A stretch of 64,000 bases of DNA from Luidia sarsii. Taxonomy: Eukaryota; Echinodermata; Asteroidea; Paxillosida; Luidiidae. Shown here in pieces: positions 42,995-55,500 of this stretch. The position numbers were made by a program, and so were the translations under genes. Each line of letters opens with the position of its first letter. Positions within the stretch are counted from its first letter, which is position 1. The notes under the pieces were generated by a model. The model ran no database searches. It was not told the origin of the DNA and saw nothing but the letters and a program-made list of their open reading frames with translations. Location of the stretch: assembly GCA_949987565.1 (NCBI GenBank), contig OX465119.1, forward strand, positions 12,506,897-12,570,896, read 5' to 3'.

Positions 42995-43290
42995 CCTTAG
43001 ATAATGGCCTTTCCAAATAGTCAACTAGTCTTTGCCGGGGTGGGGGCGCCAGTCAGAAGCGTTAATCATTAACTGCCGTACGTTGATCATGACCCTGCTT
43101 TCATTCAGATGCAAACAACTAATTGTTGTAACCCTGGCTACAGCAGCTCGGGGATCAGATTTCAGATGGTTCTTAGTTATATCTGTGTAGTTTTGCTTGG
43201 GGTGGAGAATTTGTTTTTTTATATTTTCGCCCCTAGATTTGCCACTCATATTCCGACTTGGTTTGGGGTGTGTGTTTTTTAACAAGTGAT

Positions 43291-43400
43291 ATACAAAAAT
43301 GTTGCAAACTGCTTACTGACTAAAATTACCAAAATGTAAATCTTAAAATTTTATGGGCCTGACGTTTCGATCCTAGCAGGACCTTTCTCAAAGGCTATTA
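43291..43400. mobile_element. AGCAGGACC repeat
   Basis: AAAATGTTGCAAACTGCTTA through GACGTTTCGATCCTAGCAGG and CTCAAAGG. Confidence 0.8.
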
Positions 43401-43444
43401 GCAAGTAATACTAGCTTCTATCTGCCCCCTTCCCACAGTAATAA

Positions 43445-43454
43445 GCCCCGCCCC
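43445..43454. promoter_or_regulatory. GC box upstream of RMC1
   Basis: GCCCCGCCCC, a consensus Sp1-type site, lies 100 bp before the RMC1 ATG. Its role is inferred from position. Confidence 0.45.
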
Positions 43455-43554
43455 TATAGTACTTAGACTGGTCCCATTGGGGTGGCCATGCCGACGGGAG
43501 AATCCCAACTACCGCCGTCTCGCACCCAGACGTCTCTTCCCAGCGTTGGCGGCA

Positions 43555-46500
43555 ATGGATGAGCACTCGGGGTCGGCTAGGAAAAAAATGGCGGAAGACC
43601 ACAATTTCTACATCGAGCTTTCGCACAACCCGGTGCGTTTCGAGGCGATCAGCAAGGCCACAAATGTCTTCTACGATGAAGTCAAACGTCAGGTGAGTCA
43701 TGACGCTGGTTTCGAGCGCAGGCCCGCCTGCCTGGTCCTGCTAAAACCCGAGGTTTTTTTTTAGCGAGTCTTATCTCGATACGTCAACAGTAACTAAACA
43801 AACGCTACACTCGGCACCATCGGTTACGATTCCTACATTTTGAGAAAGCAGAAAAGCCAGAAAGGTTGCTTACCGAATCGAGACGCCAGATCCGCTTGCC
43901 TTTTTCAATCCCTGCAAATACCACCTCATTCCAGTAGCCAAACGGTGACAAGATTTTAGTTCAATACCCTCAGTGCCCCACTATAAAAATCTGGGGGAAA
44001 AACAAACCCAAATTAAACCACAAATGAATGGCAATGGCAATTCAATTGCATAGACAACATCCATGCCATGGTCTGGCACAGCCACTTGAAAATTGGACTT
44101 ACAGTTTTCCCAAAATTCGTGATTTTGAGGCGCATATGTGTGTTGCATATTTTAATAGTGAAGTGCATGTTCTTTTCATGGTGCCTGCTGTCGCTTCTGA
44201 CTATCGTCCGGTTGACAAAATATGTCAAATACGAAATAGTAAACGCAGTGGCTGTTGTTACGGCAGTCGTCCGTGTGGTTCCCTGACTTCACAGTATTTG
44301 TCAGGATGTTTAGCTCTTGGAACCAGACTATCAGATAATAGACTGGTTCAACCAGCCTGCAATGCTGACGAAATACAATCAAGTCAGGGAACCACACGGA
44401 CGACTGCCGTAACAACAGCCACTGTGAATATTAAAACTAATGTAGTAATAATACGGGTCACAAAATCATGATTTCAGGGAATACTGCATGTCCGAATTTT
44501 TTGGCAAGTGGTTGTGCCAGACTGTTGTTTCTCTACATAAAGGTTTTCCACCCTTTTACGGTGAGGTTATTAAACCCAAATCTTTCTGGACTACATTCGG
44601 ACTGGAAAATCAGTACCTCAAGGTTTTGCGATGTGTACATGTATGTACTTTGCTCATTATACTAATCATAATTAAGCACTTTGATACATTTTGTTGTATT
44701 ACTAAGTATTACTAACAATGTCAACAATTTCAAAATCCCATTTCACATCAAGAATTTTCCCATCTTGGACCTGGGAATGTCAGTTAATTTTTGGGGGGTC
44801 ATTGCATTTATTGATTTGATATTAACATTCCCACCCCACTATTCCTTGCTGAAGGTGTTTGCGGTCCGTTCGGGCGGAGCTCTGGGTGTGGTTGTCCGCG
44901 GTCCAGACGAGAGGACGAGTACGTCATTCAGGTCGGTCAAAGAAAAATTTGAATCCACTTTGGGTGACGAAAACAGAAGTTTGAGATTCGTGCCCACCTC
45001 ATGCACGCCCTAAAAAAACTACCAGCCGAAAGAGAATCGTTTTTTTATTTTACACACAGAAATCCTGATGGTTTTTATTACGAGGGAACTGATAAAATGG
45101 TTTGGACGTAGGATTTCACAGCGCCACTGCATATTTTCTTGACCAACTTGGAATCTTCTCAAAGTCCAAGGCGACGGGCCTGACAGTCATAGACATTAAG
45201 GCCCTTTTCCAGAACCCGGCTTAGGCTCCGGCTTCGTCTCTGTCATCCAAAAGCCGAACACACAGGCTGGGGTTCTTTGTTGAAGTCGAGGGTTTGGATT
45301 CTTTTGTTCAAAATGCAGCTTAACATTCACAAACAGAGCCAAGTGTCTCCCGTTTTACATGCCTTGTATTTTAAAATGGACGAAAGAAAGAAGAAGCCGG
45401 AGACTGAGCCTAAGCCGGGTTTTGAAAAAGGGGCCAAAATTATCAATAGATGGACAGCATTGGTGAATATACAAAAATGTTGCAAACTGCTTACTGACTA
45501 AAATTACCAAAATGTAAATCTTAAAATTTAGTGGGCCTGACGTTTCGATCCTAGCAGGACCTTTCTCAAAGGTAGAGTGACAAGGACAAAACAGATACAT
45601 ATACACAGGAAGGGGGAGAGAGTGAATAGGACACGGATGAGAAACAAAGGACAAAGAGTGAAGCTGGTAGGGAGAGATCAAAGGGAAGGGCAAGGGGTAG
45701 TGTAGGGATTGCAGTTTCCTAAGTTGAAAGAAACAGGTTGGGTTATTCATGTTAGTAAGAGCAAGAAACAAGAGACAAACACAGAACGTACATGTAGACT
45801 TACATACCAACGGACGGACAGACAGTTACACACAAGTAGACAGGTCAGCAAGGAAGATCACCACGAGGGGATACAGCAACATAAGGAAATGACTTAAGGT
45901 GGACAGATGGACAGCATTATTAGAAAGTTTAGAAACAACGTCGGGATACAGTAATGCAGGGTAGGGCGTGACTAGCGTCAAACTATGGGCTGAGGAAAAA
46001 ACAAAAAACAATTGGTGTTTTTTTGTATTTTTTTTCAGGATGGATGACAAAGGGCCGGTCATCTCCATCAAATTTTCCTACGACCTGAAGATTCTGGCCA
46101 TTCAGAGATCCCAGAAGTCAGTGGTAGGTGAAACAGAACAAGTTCAATAGGAGCACAGCCTATGACCGAGGAGAATGAAGGCTGAGCAGTTTCTGCAAGC
46201 ACCCCGGCTGCCCCAGAAATTGACGCGACCATTTGTCTTGAGCTCAGCCCTCATTGGGACCGCCCTTTATAATAATCAGGATAAATAGGTTTGCGGAGAC
46301 ACCATGTAAATTCTCTTTTGTGAGTAAGTGTGGTTCCTCCGGTTCTTTTCAGAACCACACTTACTCACAAAAGAGAATTTACATGGTGTCTCCGCAAACC
46401 TATTTATCCTGATATTCTCACCATGCAAACCTTCAAATCTCACTTTATAATAATAAAAAACGCATTTATAGAGCGCCTTTTCCAGGGATGCAAAGCGCTT

Positions 46501-49500
46501 AGGGAGAGTGCCAATACAAAGACGAGATCAGTGGACAACAAAACAAAGTAAAATTACAGGTTGCTATTGAACGAGTGAGTCTTAAGAAGTCTTCTGAACT
46601 GGTCAGTGGATGAAGCATTGCGGATGGAGGTTGGAAGAGCGTTCCAATGTTTAGGTCCGGAGATGGAGAATGCACGGTCCCCGGCTCTCTTGAGGGTACG
46701 AGAGAGAGTTGTTGTTGTTGTTGTTGTTAATTGTTTTTCTTGTAAATAGAATAACCCCAGATTGATAAGATTTGAAGGTTTGCAGAGTGGAAATATCAAG
46801 TGGGAGGTTTTGCGGTGACACCATGTACATGATCGCTGAAGAGAAGGGGTGTGGCTCTTAATCTATGGGATAGATAAGATTTGAAGGTTGGCATGGTGGA
46901 AATACCAAGTGGGAGGTTTGCGGTGACACCATGTGCATCATTTTCTTAAGAGATGGCATCTCATGGAGTCGCCACAAACATCCTACTTAGCTCCAGACTG
47001 AAGTTGACATCAAACTGCCAAAAAGGCGGTTGTAAACACTACAAGAAAAACAACAACGTAAATTGAGTACATCCATGCAAGTGGAGTAACAAGTGAAAAA
47101 GATGTTACTGTAGTTAGATCTCTCGCTCCTTTTTTTTGTCAGGAATTCATCAACTTTCACGCTTCAGTGGACTCGGCAGAATATTCGCAGTGTTGTAAGG
47201 TAAGTGGTCGTATCGGAGTGAGAGTTTGAGGCGAGGGCAATCAGTGTTTTTTTCTCTCAAATGTAGGCTGCCCTTTGAAGGAGACAGTATTCCCCAGTCA
47301 GCTTCATAGAGCAGCTTCGAGAAGCTTGTTTGAGATGATACAGTATTAGGGTGATGGAATAATGGGTTGTGAGGCCGTAGCGACCCACAGCAGAATCGTT
47401 GTTCTAGTTTCATTTTGAATAAGACTTAAGGCTTTGCATGGTGGGTGAATCAATATAGGAAGGTTTGCAGTAACACCATGTATAAGGTCTCTTAAAGGAA
47501 GAGGTGTGGTTCTGAAAAGAAGATGAGTGGTAACTCAACGTTTCGACCAGTATGCTCTGGCCGTCATCTGGTCACCATCATTCTCCTGACGACGGCCAGA
47601 GCATACTGATCGAAACGTCAAGTTACCACTCAGGTTCTTTTCACAACCATACCTCTTCCTAAAGAGACCTTATACATGGTGTCACCGCAAACCTTCCTAT
47701 ATTAGTTTCATTTTGTTCTTAGCAAGTTTTTCACACTAAAGCAAATCTATGACCCCCCCCCCCCTCCTCCTCCTCCCCTTAGTCTCACCTCACCCGTCAC
47801 CTTTATTGAGCATTTTATGAATAATACACATCATTTTGAAGAAAAAAATGGCCAAAATTAGGTTGAGTTGATCGGAGGTGGATTTCACAAGGTTTTCACG
47901 CTAAACCAAAATTATGACCTCCTTCCACCCTCCCCTTGGTTTGACTTTAGGGAAAGAACACAAGGATCATCGGCTTCAACTGGACCAACATCAACGAGAT
48001 TGTGTTCATCACAGACCACGGCCTTGAGCTCTACCAGGTCTACCCGGAAAGGAAGACCCTGAAAGCTCTCAAGACCATCAATCTCACCGTCAACTGGTTT
48101 GTCTTCTTGGTGAGTCACTCCTCAGCTAGTTCAGTTTCAGAGGAGATTGTTTAAGGTTTCTGTTCAAATCAAGACTGAATAGAGTGAGCGTCTTTACTTC
48201 AATGATTATTTGATTCCAGTTTTGATTTGAATTTTTTTTTTCAGTCGGAGAACTCGCTGCTTCTCCTGTCCTCCTCCACTCTGGGAAATGTTCTCAATCC
48301 ATTCCATTTCAAGGTAACGTTTATAATCTCCCAAGTTTCAGTATTAGGCCTGGGGCACGCTTTATCAATCTTCCAAATGCTATTGTAAAAAGGATTAAAC
48401 AAAACATGGTCTATTCACTTCATTTTTATGCGATGCCCCAAACTGCTTTCGCCAGACATACGTTAAACTTTAGAGCTTGTGTTCATCTCTGAGCTTCTTT
48501 GCCTTTTAAACAGCTTAAAAAAAAATGACACAGAAAACTTTGGCTGAACCGGGATTTGAACCCGGGACCTCTGGTTTTGCATACCAGCACTCTTCCCATC
48601 TGAGCTATCCAGCCCTAAGACCGCTGGATGGTTGACTTCCCAAATAGTCCACTAGTCTTTTCTTTCGAACAAGAAACCAAAACGGAATAAAGTCCTCATT
48701 TTCTTTTGTCCGATTTTCTTCCGACTCCCCAAGGTCGGTACCGTCGTCAAGATGCCAAAGTTTGAGGTGGACTTGCCGCAAGTTCCCAAGCCACCCAAAC
48801 TCTGGCTACTGGAACGGGACGTCACCATCGCCAATTTGTAAGTGCAAGCGCTCCAGTTTTAGCCCTTTGTTGTTGGCTTTTTTAAGGCGACTTTTACCGA
48901 CTTGTCCGGCCACAGCGTATTAGGAACCAGTCATGTGAAGCGTAAGGAAAAATATTCTAAGATTCACCGGGTTTGATAACAACGGAATTTCAACACACAA
49001 TGTGAATTTGCTCAAATTGACTCTTTTAAAAGCCCTCTTAAAAACAAGTTCACCCCTGTCTGTCTACCTTCTGTCCTTGTTTGTCCTTTTTGCTGTCATC
49101 CTATCAAATTTCCCCCCCTCCCCTGAAAAAGATGCTTCCTATCTGCCTTTGAGAAAAGTCCTGCTAGGATCAAAAGGTCAGGCTCACCACATTCTTGTCA
49201 CTCCTAAACACATCTTAATGCTTTACATGTTCCCTTGTTTTTTGGAAAGAAAATCCCCCAAAATGAAGAGGTTCCAGGACCTTTGTCAAACGAAGGACTT
49301 TGTGAAAGTTTTTGATCGGTTTTGAAAGGTTTTGATCGAAACGTCAGGGCACTCTGGATATTTCTGAGTTGCATTTTGGTCACTTTGGTCAGTAGAAAGC
49401 ATTGTGCTACAAAAATGTATTTCACCATTTGTCAGCAGATAGGGAAACCTTTAATTAGCACTTTATGAATAATACACTTATAATTTTGAAAAAATTGGCA

Positions 49501-52500
49501 AAGAAAACTTTGAGTGGACCATTGGTGGATTTCACAAAGCCTTTTGATGCATCGTTTGAGTGGACCATTGGTGGATTTCACAAAGCCTTTTGATGCATCG
49601 TAACTCAACTTACGATTGATAACCCATCGTAAGCTGTGATAGGCCGTATGGTTTCTGAGCATCGCTCATTGTCTTGCTATTGATCATAAGTTACGTTGAG
49701 TTTGGTAAAATCGACTGCAGGACTTGAACCCGAGGCCTCTGTTTTTGCATACCAGCGCTCTTACCATCTGAGTAATCCAGCAGTTAGGAGTGCGTCCTTC
49801 CCAAATGGTCAACTAGTCTTTATTATTATTAGAAATGACATATGTGACCCGGCACAGCGACATGAGGAATATCCCACCAAAACACTGTTCGAGTAAACAA
49901 CGCCTGAAGTCAAAGTATCTTCCCAATTCGATAACAAATCTCGAATTTTTTTTTGGGGGGGGGAAAGTAAATGTATTGGAGGATATTATGTCCAAAGGAT
50001 TTTGCCGAAATACGTCTCTAAATATTGAAAAAACAAGGATTTTGGGGGAGTGTTTGTGTACTGTTTTCATGAAAATGTAAAGTTCCTGCCTTTTTGAAGG
50101 GCCGCTTTCGAGGAGTTAGAATGGTGCTGTTATATTGTGTTTGGTACCAAATGAACGAGCGAAGTCCCCTTGTACTATTTTCAACAAAGTTCACACGGAA
50201 ATAAATTTGATATCATTTGAAAGCTACATGTAATGGTATACTCTTTCACATTAGAAAATCTAAAAAGTGTGGGTTATTCCTCATTATGCTGTGCTGGGTC
50301 ACATAATGCAATATTGCTGATAGTGTTCCCTTTTCCCCCACCCTTTCCTTCAGGTATAAACATTTGTATATAGTTGTCCTTCGCCATCAGCCTAGGGGGC
50401 CCAGCAGCAAAGGAGCTGAAATTGTCCTCTATCAGCTGCAGAAGTAGGTGCAATCTGATTGGCCCCTGGCTGGGTCACGTGACCCCCGCCTCCCTATCTC
50501 ACCCATGAATAGTAAATTGTCTTACTCATGGCACTGGCACTGGAGTAGGGATGTGTGTGTGTGTGTTGATGATAAAGTATAAGCATCATATCTGTTACAG
50601 GTAGCCATTAAATTAGAAGAATAATGATGGGTCCCAGAATTGTAAAAATAAAAAAATTATATGAAAAATATAAGTGTCTTTGAAATTTTGCATTCATTTG
50701 TAAAAAAAAGGGTCTTTAAAAATTTGCATTCATTTGTAAAAAAAAGGGGGGGGCTTTAACAATTTGCATTCATTTGTGAAACAAAATGGCTTTAAAAAAA
50801 GGATTTTTTTTTTGTAAAAAAAAGGGGGGACCATACAAATTTCCATAGCCATTAAGTGGCTAAAAAAAGTTGCATTTATTTCTGGGAAAAAAAAAAAAAA
50901 ACATTCAAGGCAGGGACTGATTTCCTTCCCTAACATATTTTTTTTAATCAATTTATTTTCCCCAGGGAATCACCGGCAAAGAGAACAGATGTACTGAAAT
51001 TAAACACGGCAGGAAGGTTTGCGGTCAACGTGGTTGTAAGTAAAAAATAAAATAGATCTCTTCATCTGTTTTTTTTTTAAGATTTGAATTGTTTCTTCTT
51101 CTATCACTCTTGTTCTTGATACTTCAAAGAGTGGGATCTTTTATGGAAACAAATTGTACCATCCACAAATGGCATTTCCATTATTGTATTCATGGACTAC
51201 ACATTGTAAGTAAAATAGATGTAGCAGAAGAATTTTTGGTATAAATTTGTTTCTAGAGTGCTCGTTTACAAAAAACAAAGTTTTCTTTGCTGTTTTTCAA
51301 AATTGGTAGCTGTCATTGCTTTTTTTGTGTGGAAAATGTCTTGCATTTTCAGAGAAAGTTGTTCTCTTATAATCCTTTGGAAACACGCCATGGACTTGCT
51401 ACATTTTTTTAAACAGATTCTGAGAGTGGAATGTTTGTCTCTTGTTTATTTTTTAGGACAATTTGGTGGTCGTTCATCATCAGTCTTCAAAGGTAAGATT
51501 GGATCTCAACCCCGTTACGTTGCCATGCCGATGAATTGATGGTAGATTACTTTGTGCAATTTTCTCTGGTCTAAACTTGCATTTGAGAGAGCATCTTTTT
51601 CACCAAAATGTTAAACCAAATTCAAAATCTTTGATCGGCCTCTTTCGAAATGACTTTGTTTTCCCTGCAGACCTCGATGATTTTCGACATCCGGTTGCCG
51701 AGCAGCGAATCGGATGGTTACGTCAACTACCACTACCCGGTGCTGGCCCCGTTACCCATAAGGCCCATCAAACTCCGGGTTGCCGGGATACCGACACAAA
51801 CGGGGCTGGACATGCGTGAGGTCAGCGTGGACCTCTGTATCCTTTTGGACGGGCAGAGGAGGGAGCGCTGCAAGTTTGGCGGTGTCACCCCGTTGCAAAA
51901 TCCTCCCTTTCTCAAAGGCAAAGCCGGACGTTTCGATCCTATAGCAGGACCTTTCTCAAAGGCAAGATCTTTGAGAGAGGTCCTGCTAGGATCGAAACGT
52001 TAGGATCACAAACGTCAGGCCCTCTGACTTCTTGAAAGGGATGACTTTCCGGATTCTGCCTCCGACACGTAAACCATCTGGGCCCGATTTCATAGAGCCG
52101 CTTAAGCGTGAAAATCTCCTAAGCAGGAAAAGTCTTCCTTGTGTAAGCAGGATTACAAGCTGCCCTGCAATTTGATGTCCATTGCTTTTGACTTGTTTTC
52201 CACTCTTCTTTACAAGGGGATCCTGTGGCTCATGAGTTTTTGGGCTTAAACACATTTTGGCGCTTATGAAATTGGCCCCAGGTCTTACCTGAAGTTTGCG
52301 GTGGGTTTGTTTTGTCGATTTTTCTTCTTTCTTTGACTCGAGGACGACCCCTCTCCTCCATCAGATTCACCCAACTGGGTGGTGTTCCAGCCCAACACGG
52401 TCATCGACGCCCGGCTGGGTTGCCTCTGGCACGTCCACCTTCGCCTGGAGCCTCTGGTCACCATGATTCCGGCCAAGGTCAGCTTGATGGGTCCAGGAAC

Positions 52501-55500
52501 CGCTGTGGGTGGGGAGAGGGGCTAGAGTTGAAAGGGTTTTTTTTTGGGGGGGGGGGCAGGATTGGACAGGATGTCTTCAATTCAATCATTCAGTCACATT
52601 GATGTCTCCTGACGACAGGCAGATTACACACTGCCCAAAACGTTGAGGTATTTGCTCTTTTCAGAGCCACGCACTCCTTCTAAAAAGAGATGTTTCATGA
52701 TGTTACCGCAAACTATCTAGTCTGTGTTACCAGCTCTTTTCAGAGCCACACACTCTTATAAAGATTATTTTCATATAAGGGAAAGGAATGTTTATTTTTT
52801 TTAAATATTTATTATTTATTTTAAATATTTATCGTTTATTTTGAATATCTATTATTTATTTTGAATATTCATTGTTTATTTTAAATATTAAGTATATATT
52901 TGAAATTATGAAAAGGAGTGTCTGTGGCAACTCCCAATGTACAGTTAATTATAGTAATTATACCATTATTAACCTTGAATATTTATCAGAAAAATAATAT
53001 TGTTTTCTGAATTATCCACGCTCTTTTTCTTTCTTTCAGTGTCGTCTGATTGATTTCTTACTTCTCAGAAAAGAGAGTAAGAAGGTGATTCTCTCTGTAT
53101 GCAAGCAAGGTGGGTGCAGACATTTCCTCTTAAAGTTTTGGGAGAAACCTGTTGGTCAGAGAGACCCAATTTCCTCCTTTTCAGTCTCGCCTGTCTCGTG
53201 TGTCTTGAAAGTCCGGCTGGGTTGTAAATGATGGGCCATTTCATTTCTTGGAAGACTTGGTGTCAACTGTTCTTGTCTTGTAGTCCGCTGTTCTTTGCTT
53301 AGAGTGAAACAAAAGAAGGAAGTTTGGTAGCAAAGGTGATCATAATTATGAATCTTGACTTTTCATGCTTCAGCAAATTGCTGGGGATGCCAGTCAGAAA
53401 CATTTACCCATCAACGCCCCCGTTTTCATTCAGATGCAAGCAACCATTGATTTATATGATTGGTTCGGTTGCATCATTTGTTGCCAGTGCAAACAGATTT
53501 GTATATTTCAGATGGATATCTCAGATTCTGGTCAGCAAGCAGTTTTTGCAAGAGTTTGTCCATCACTTCCTGCTCTCCCGTTCATCTGGATTTATTTACA
53601 TCAGTCCCTCCGTTGCTTGTCTTTTTTCTTCTTCTTTGACAGTACTGTTGCCAGGGCAACAGTGCAGCCTGGCGGTCATTGCCAAGATGTTTGACAAGCT
53701 CAACCAGGTCTACCGCACTTTCCTGGAGGAGGAGCAGTCGACGTCTCAGGTAGGCTCCTTGAGATTCTCGAGTTGGGGGATTCGAACCCGCGACTCCCGC
53801 TTTTCTAGCGCAGATGTCTCAACCATTCACGGTCATGCGTTAGATTCAATTCTGTAGAGTGGCTATCACCATGTTGAAATCATATCTGTAAACTGCATGT
53901 CCTCAACGACAAAGTTTTTTTTTTTTTTTTTCATTTTTTTTTCTTTTCTGCTCAATGTGATTATCACTGAATGCTCCTTTCTTTGCCTGTTGCCTGATGA
54001 AATTTGTTTAAGGCAGCTTGGATGGGATTCGAACCCGCGACTCCTGCTTTCTAATGCAGACGTCTTAACGACTTGACCACCGAGCTGGTCGAGGTCGTGT
54101 GGTGGATTCGAATAATGTATAGCGGCGGGTACCGCGTTGCATTTTAGATATGACATGATTTCTCCTCATCTCATTCTCCTCGATGCAAACATCATGTTAT
54201 AATATCTATGTTTTGGGGGTTTTTTTCTGCAGAATGCTGATGGTGGGGGCACTCCCAAGGCATCAGGGTCCCGCACTCCAAACATCCGTAGGATCGTCAT
54301 CGACCAGTCGGACATGTACACCCACGTCCTGACTCCCGTGGCGGAACGGAAAGACGTCAAGTACAAGTTTGTGGTGGCCTTTCTAGTCGAGTACATCCGA
54401 TCTTTGAACCACTACTCAATTCCAGTCCAGGTGCGGATCGTCATCTTGTTTTTGTTTTTTCCTTTAAATAGCTCGTTAAGATAGCCCGAAATCGGTCTGG
54501 GTATGTCTGGTACTGACTGGTTTTGACTGGTTCTGTCTGATTTTGACTGGTTCTGTCTGGTTTTGACTGGTTCTGTCTGATTTTGATTGGTTCTGTCTGG
54601 TTTTGATTGGTTCTGTCTGGTTTTGACTGGTTCTGTCTGATTTTGACTGGTTCTGTCTGGTTTTGACTGGTTCTGTCTGATTTTGATTGGTTCTGTCTGT
54701 TTTTGATTGGTTCTGTCTGGTTTTGACTGGTTCTCTGTGGTTCGATCTGGTTTGTCTTTCTCTTTCTGATTTTGTCTTTCTGATTTTGTCTCTTTCTGTC
54801 TGATTTGTGCACTCATGATTCTTATGTTTTTTTTCTCGAGTAATTCCCCGGAATCCGAATGAGTTTCTGTTTTCCCATGTTTGCAACCCCTCCCCCCCCC
54901 GCAGCATTTCCTGTACGAGCTGGTCATCAACACCCTGGTGCACCACAACTGCTGCTACCAGCTCCACCAGTTCCTCCAGTACCACGTGCTGAGCGACTCC
55001 AAGCCCATTGCCTGCCTCCTCCTGTCCCTAGAGAGCTGCTACCCGCCGGCCCACCAACTAGCCCTGGATATGCTGAAGGTATGAGGAGAGAGGGGAGGGG
55101 AGAGGGGAGGGAAGGAGAGGGGAGGGGAGGGGATGGAATGGAAGTACGGTACAGGGCAAGGGTGGACAGGGAGGGGAAAGAATGGGAGGAGAGGGAAGCG
55201 AAAAAAGCGAGGGGAGGACAAGGGAGGTGAGGATAGGGGAGGGGAATAGAAGGGAGGAGAGGGAAGGGAAGAAAGGGAGGGGAGGACAGGGTAGGGTGAG
55301 GAGAGGGGAGAGGAAGGAATGAGAGGAGGGGAGGGAGTGGGTAGTAGTGTGTATTCCTCTGCAGGGGTCGAATTTCATGAGGAAAAAAGCACTATAAATA
55401 AACAGGTCTTGGCATTGAAGAATCCCACTACCAGTTAACCTGAAATTGATTTACTAGACCTGTGCCTTAAACGAGTTTCGCAGTTTTGGATTCTTCTAAT

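Larger units (their letters stand above)
42045..43444. other. Intergenic stretch before RMC1
   Basis: AT-rich sequence, a tRNA-like head on the minus strand (42927-42994) with its SINE body to ~43085, and an AGCAGGACC repeat (43291-43400). No exon recognised. Confidence 0.45.
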
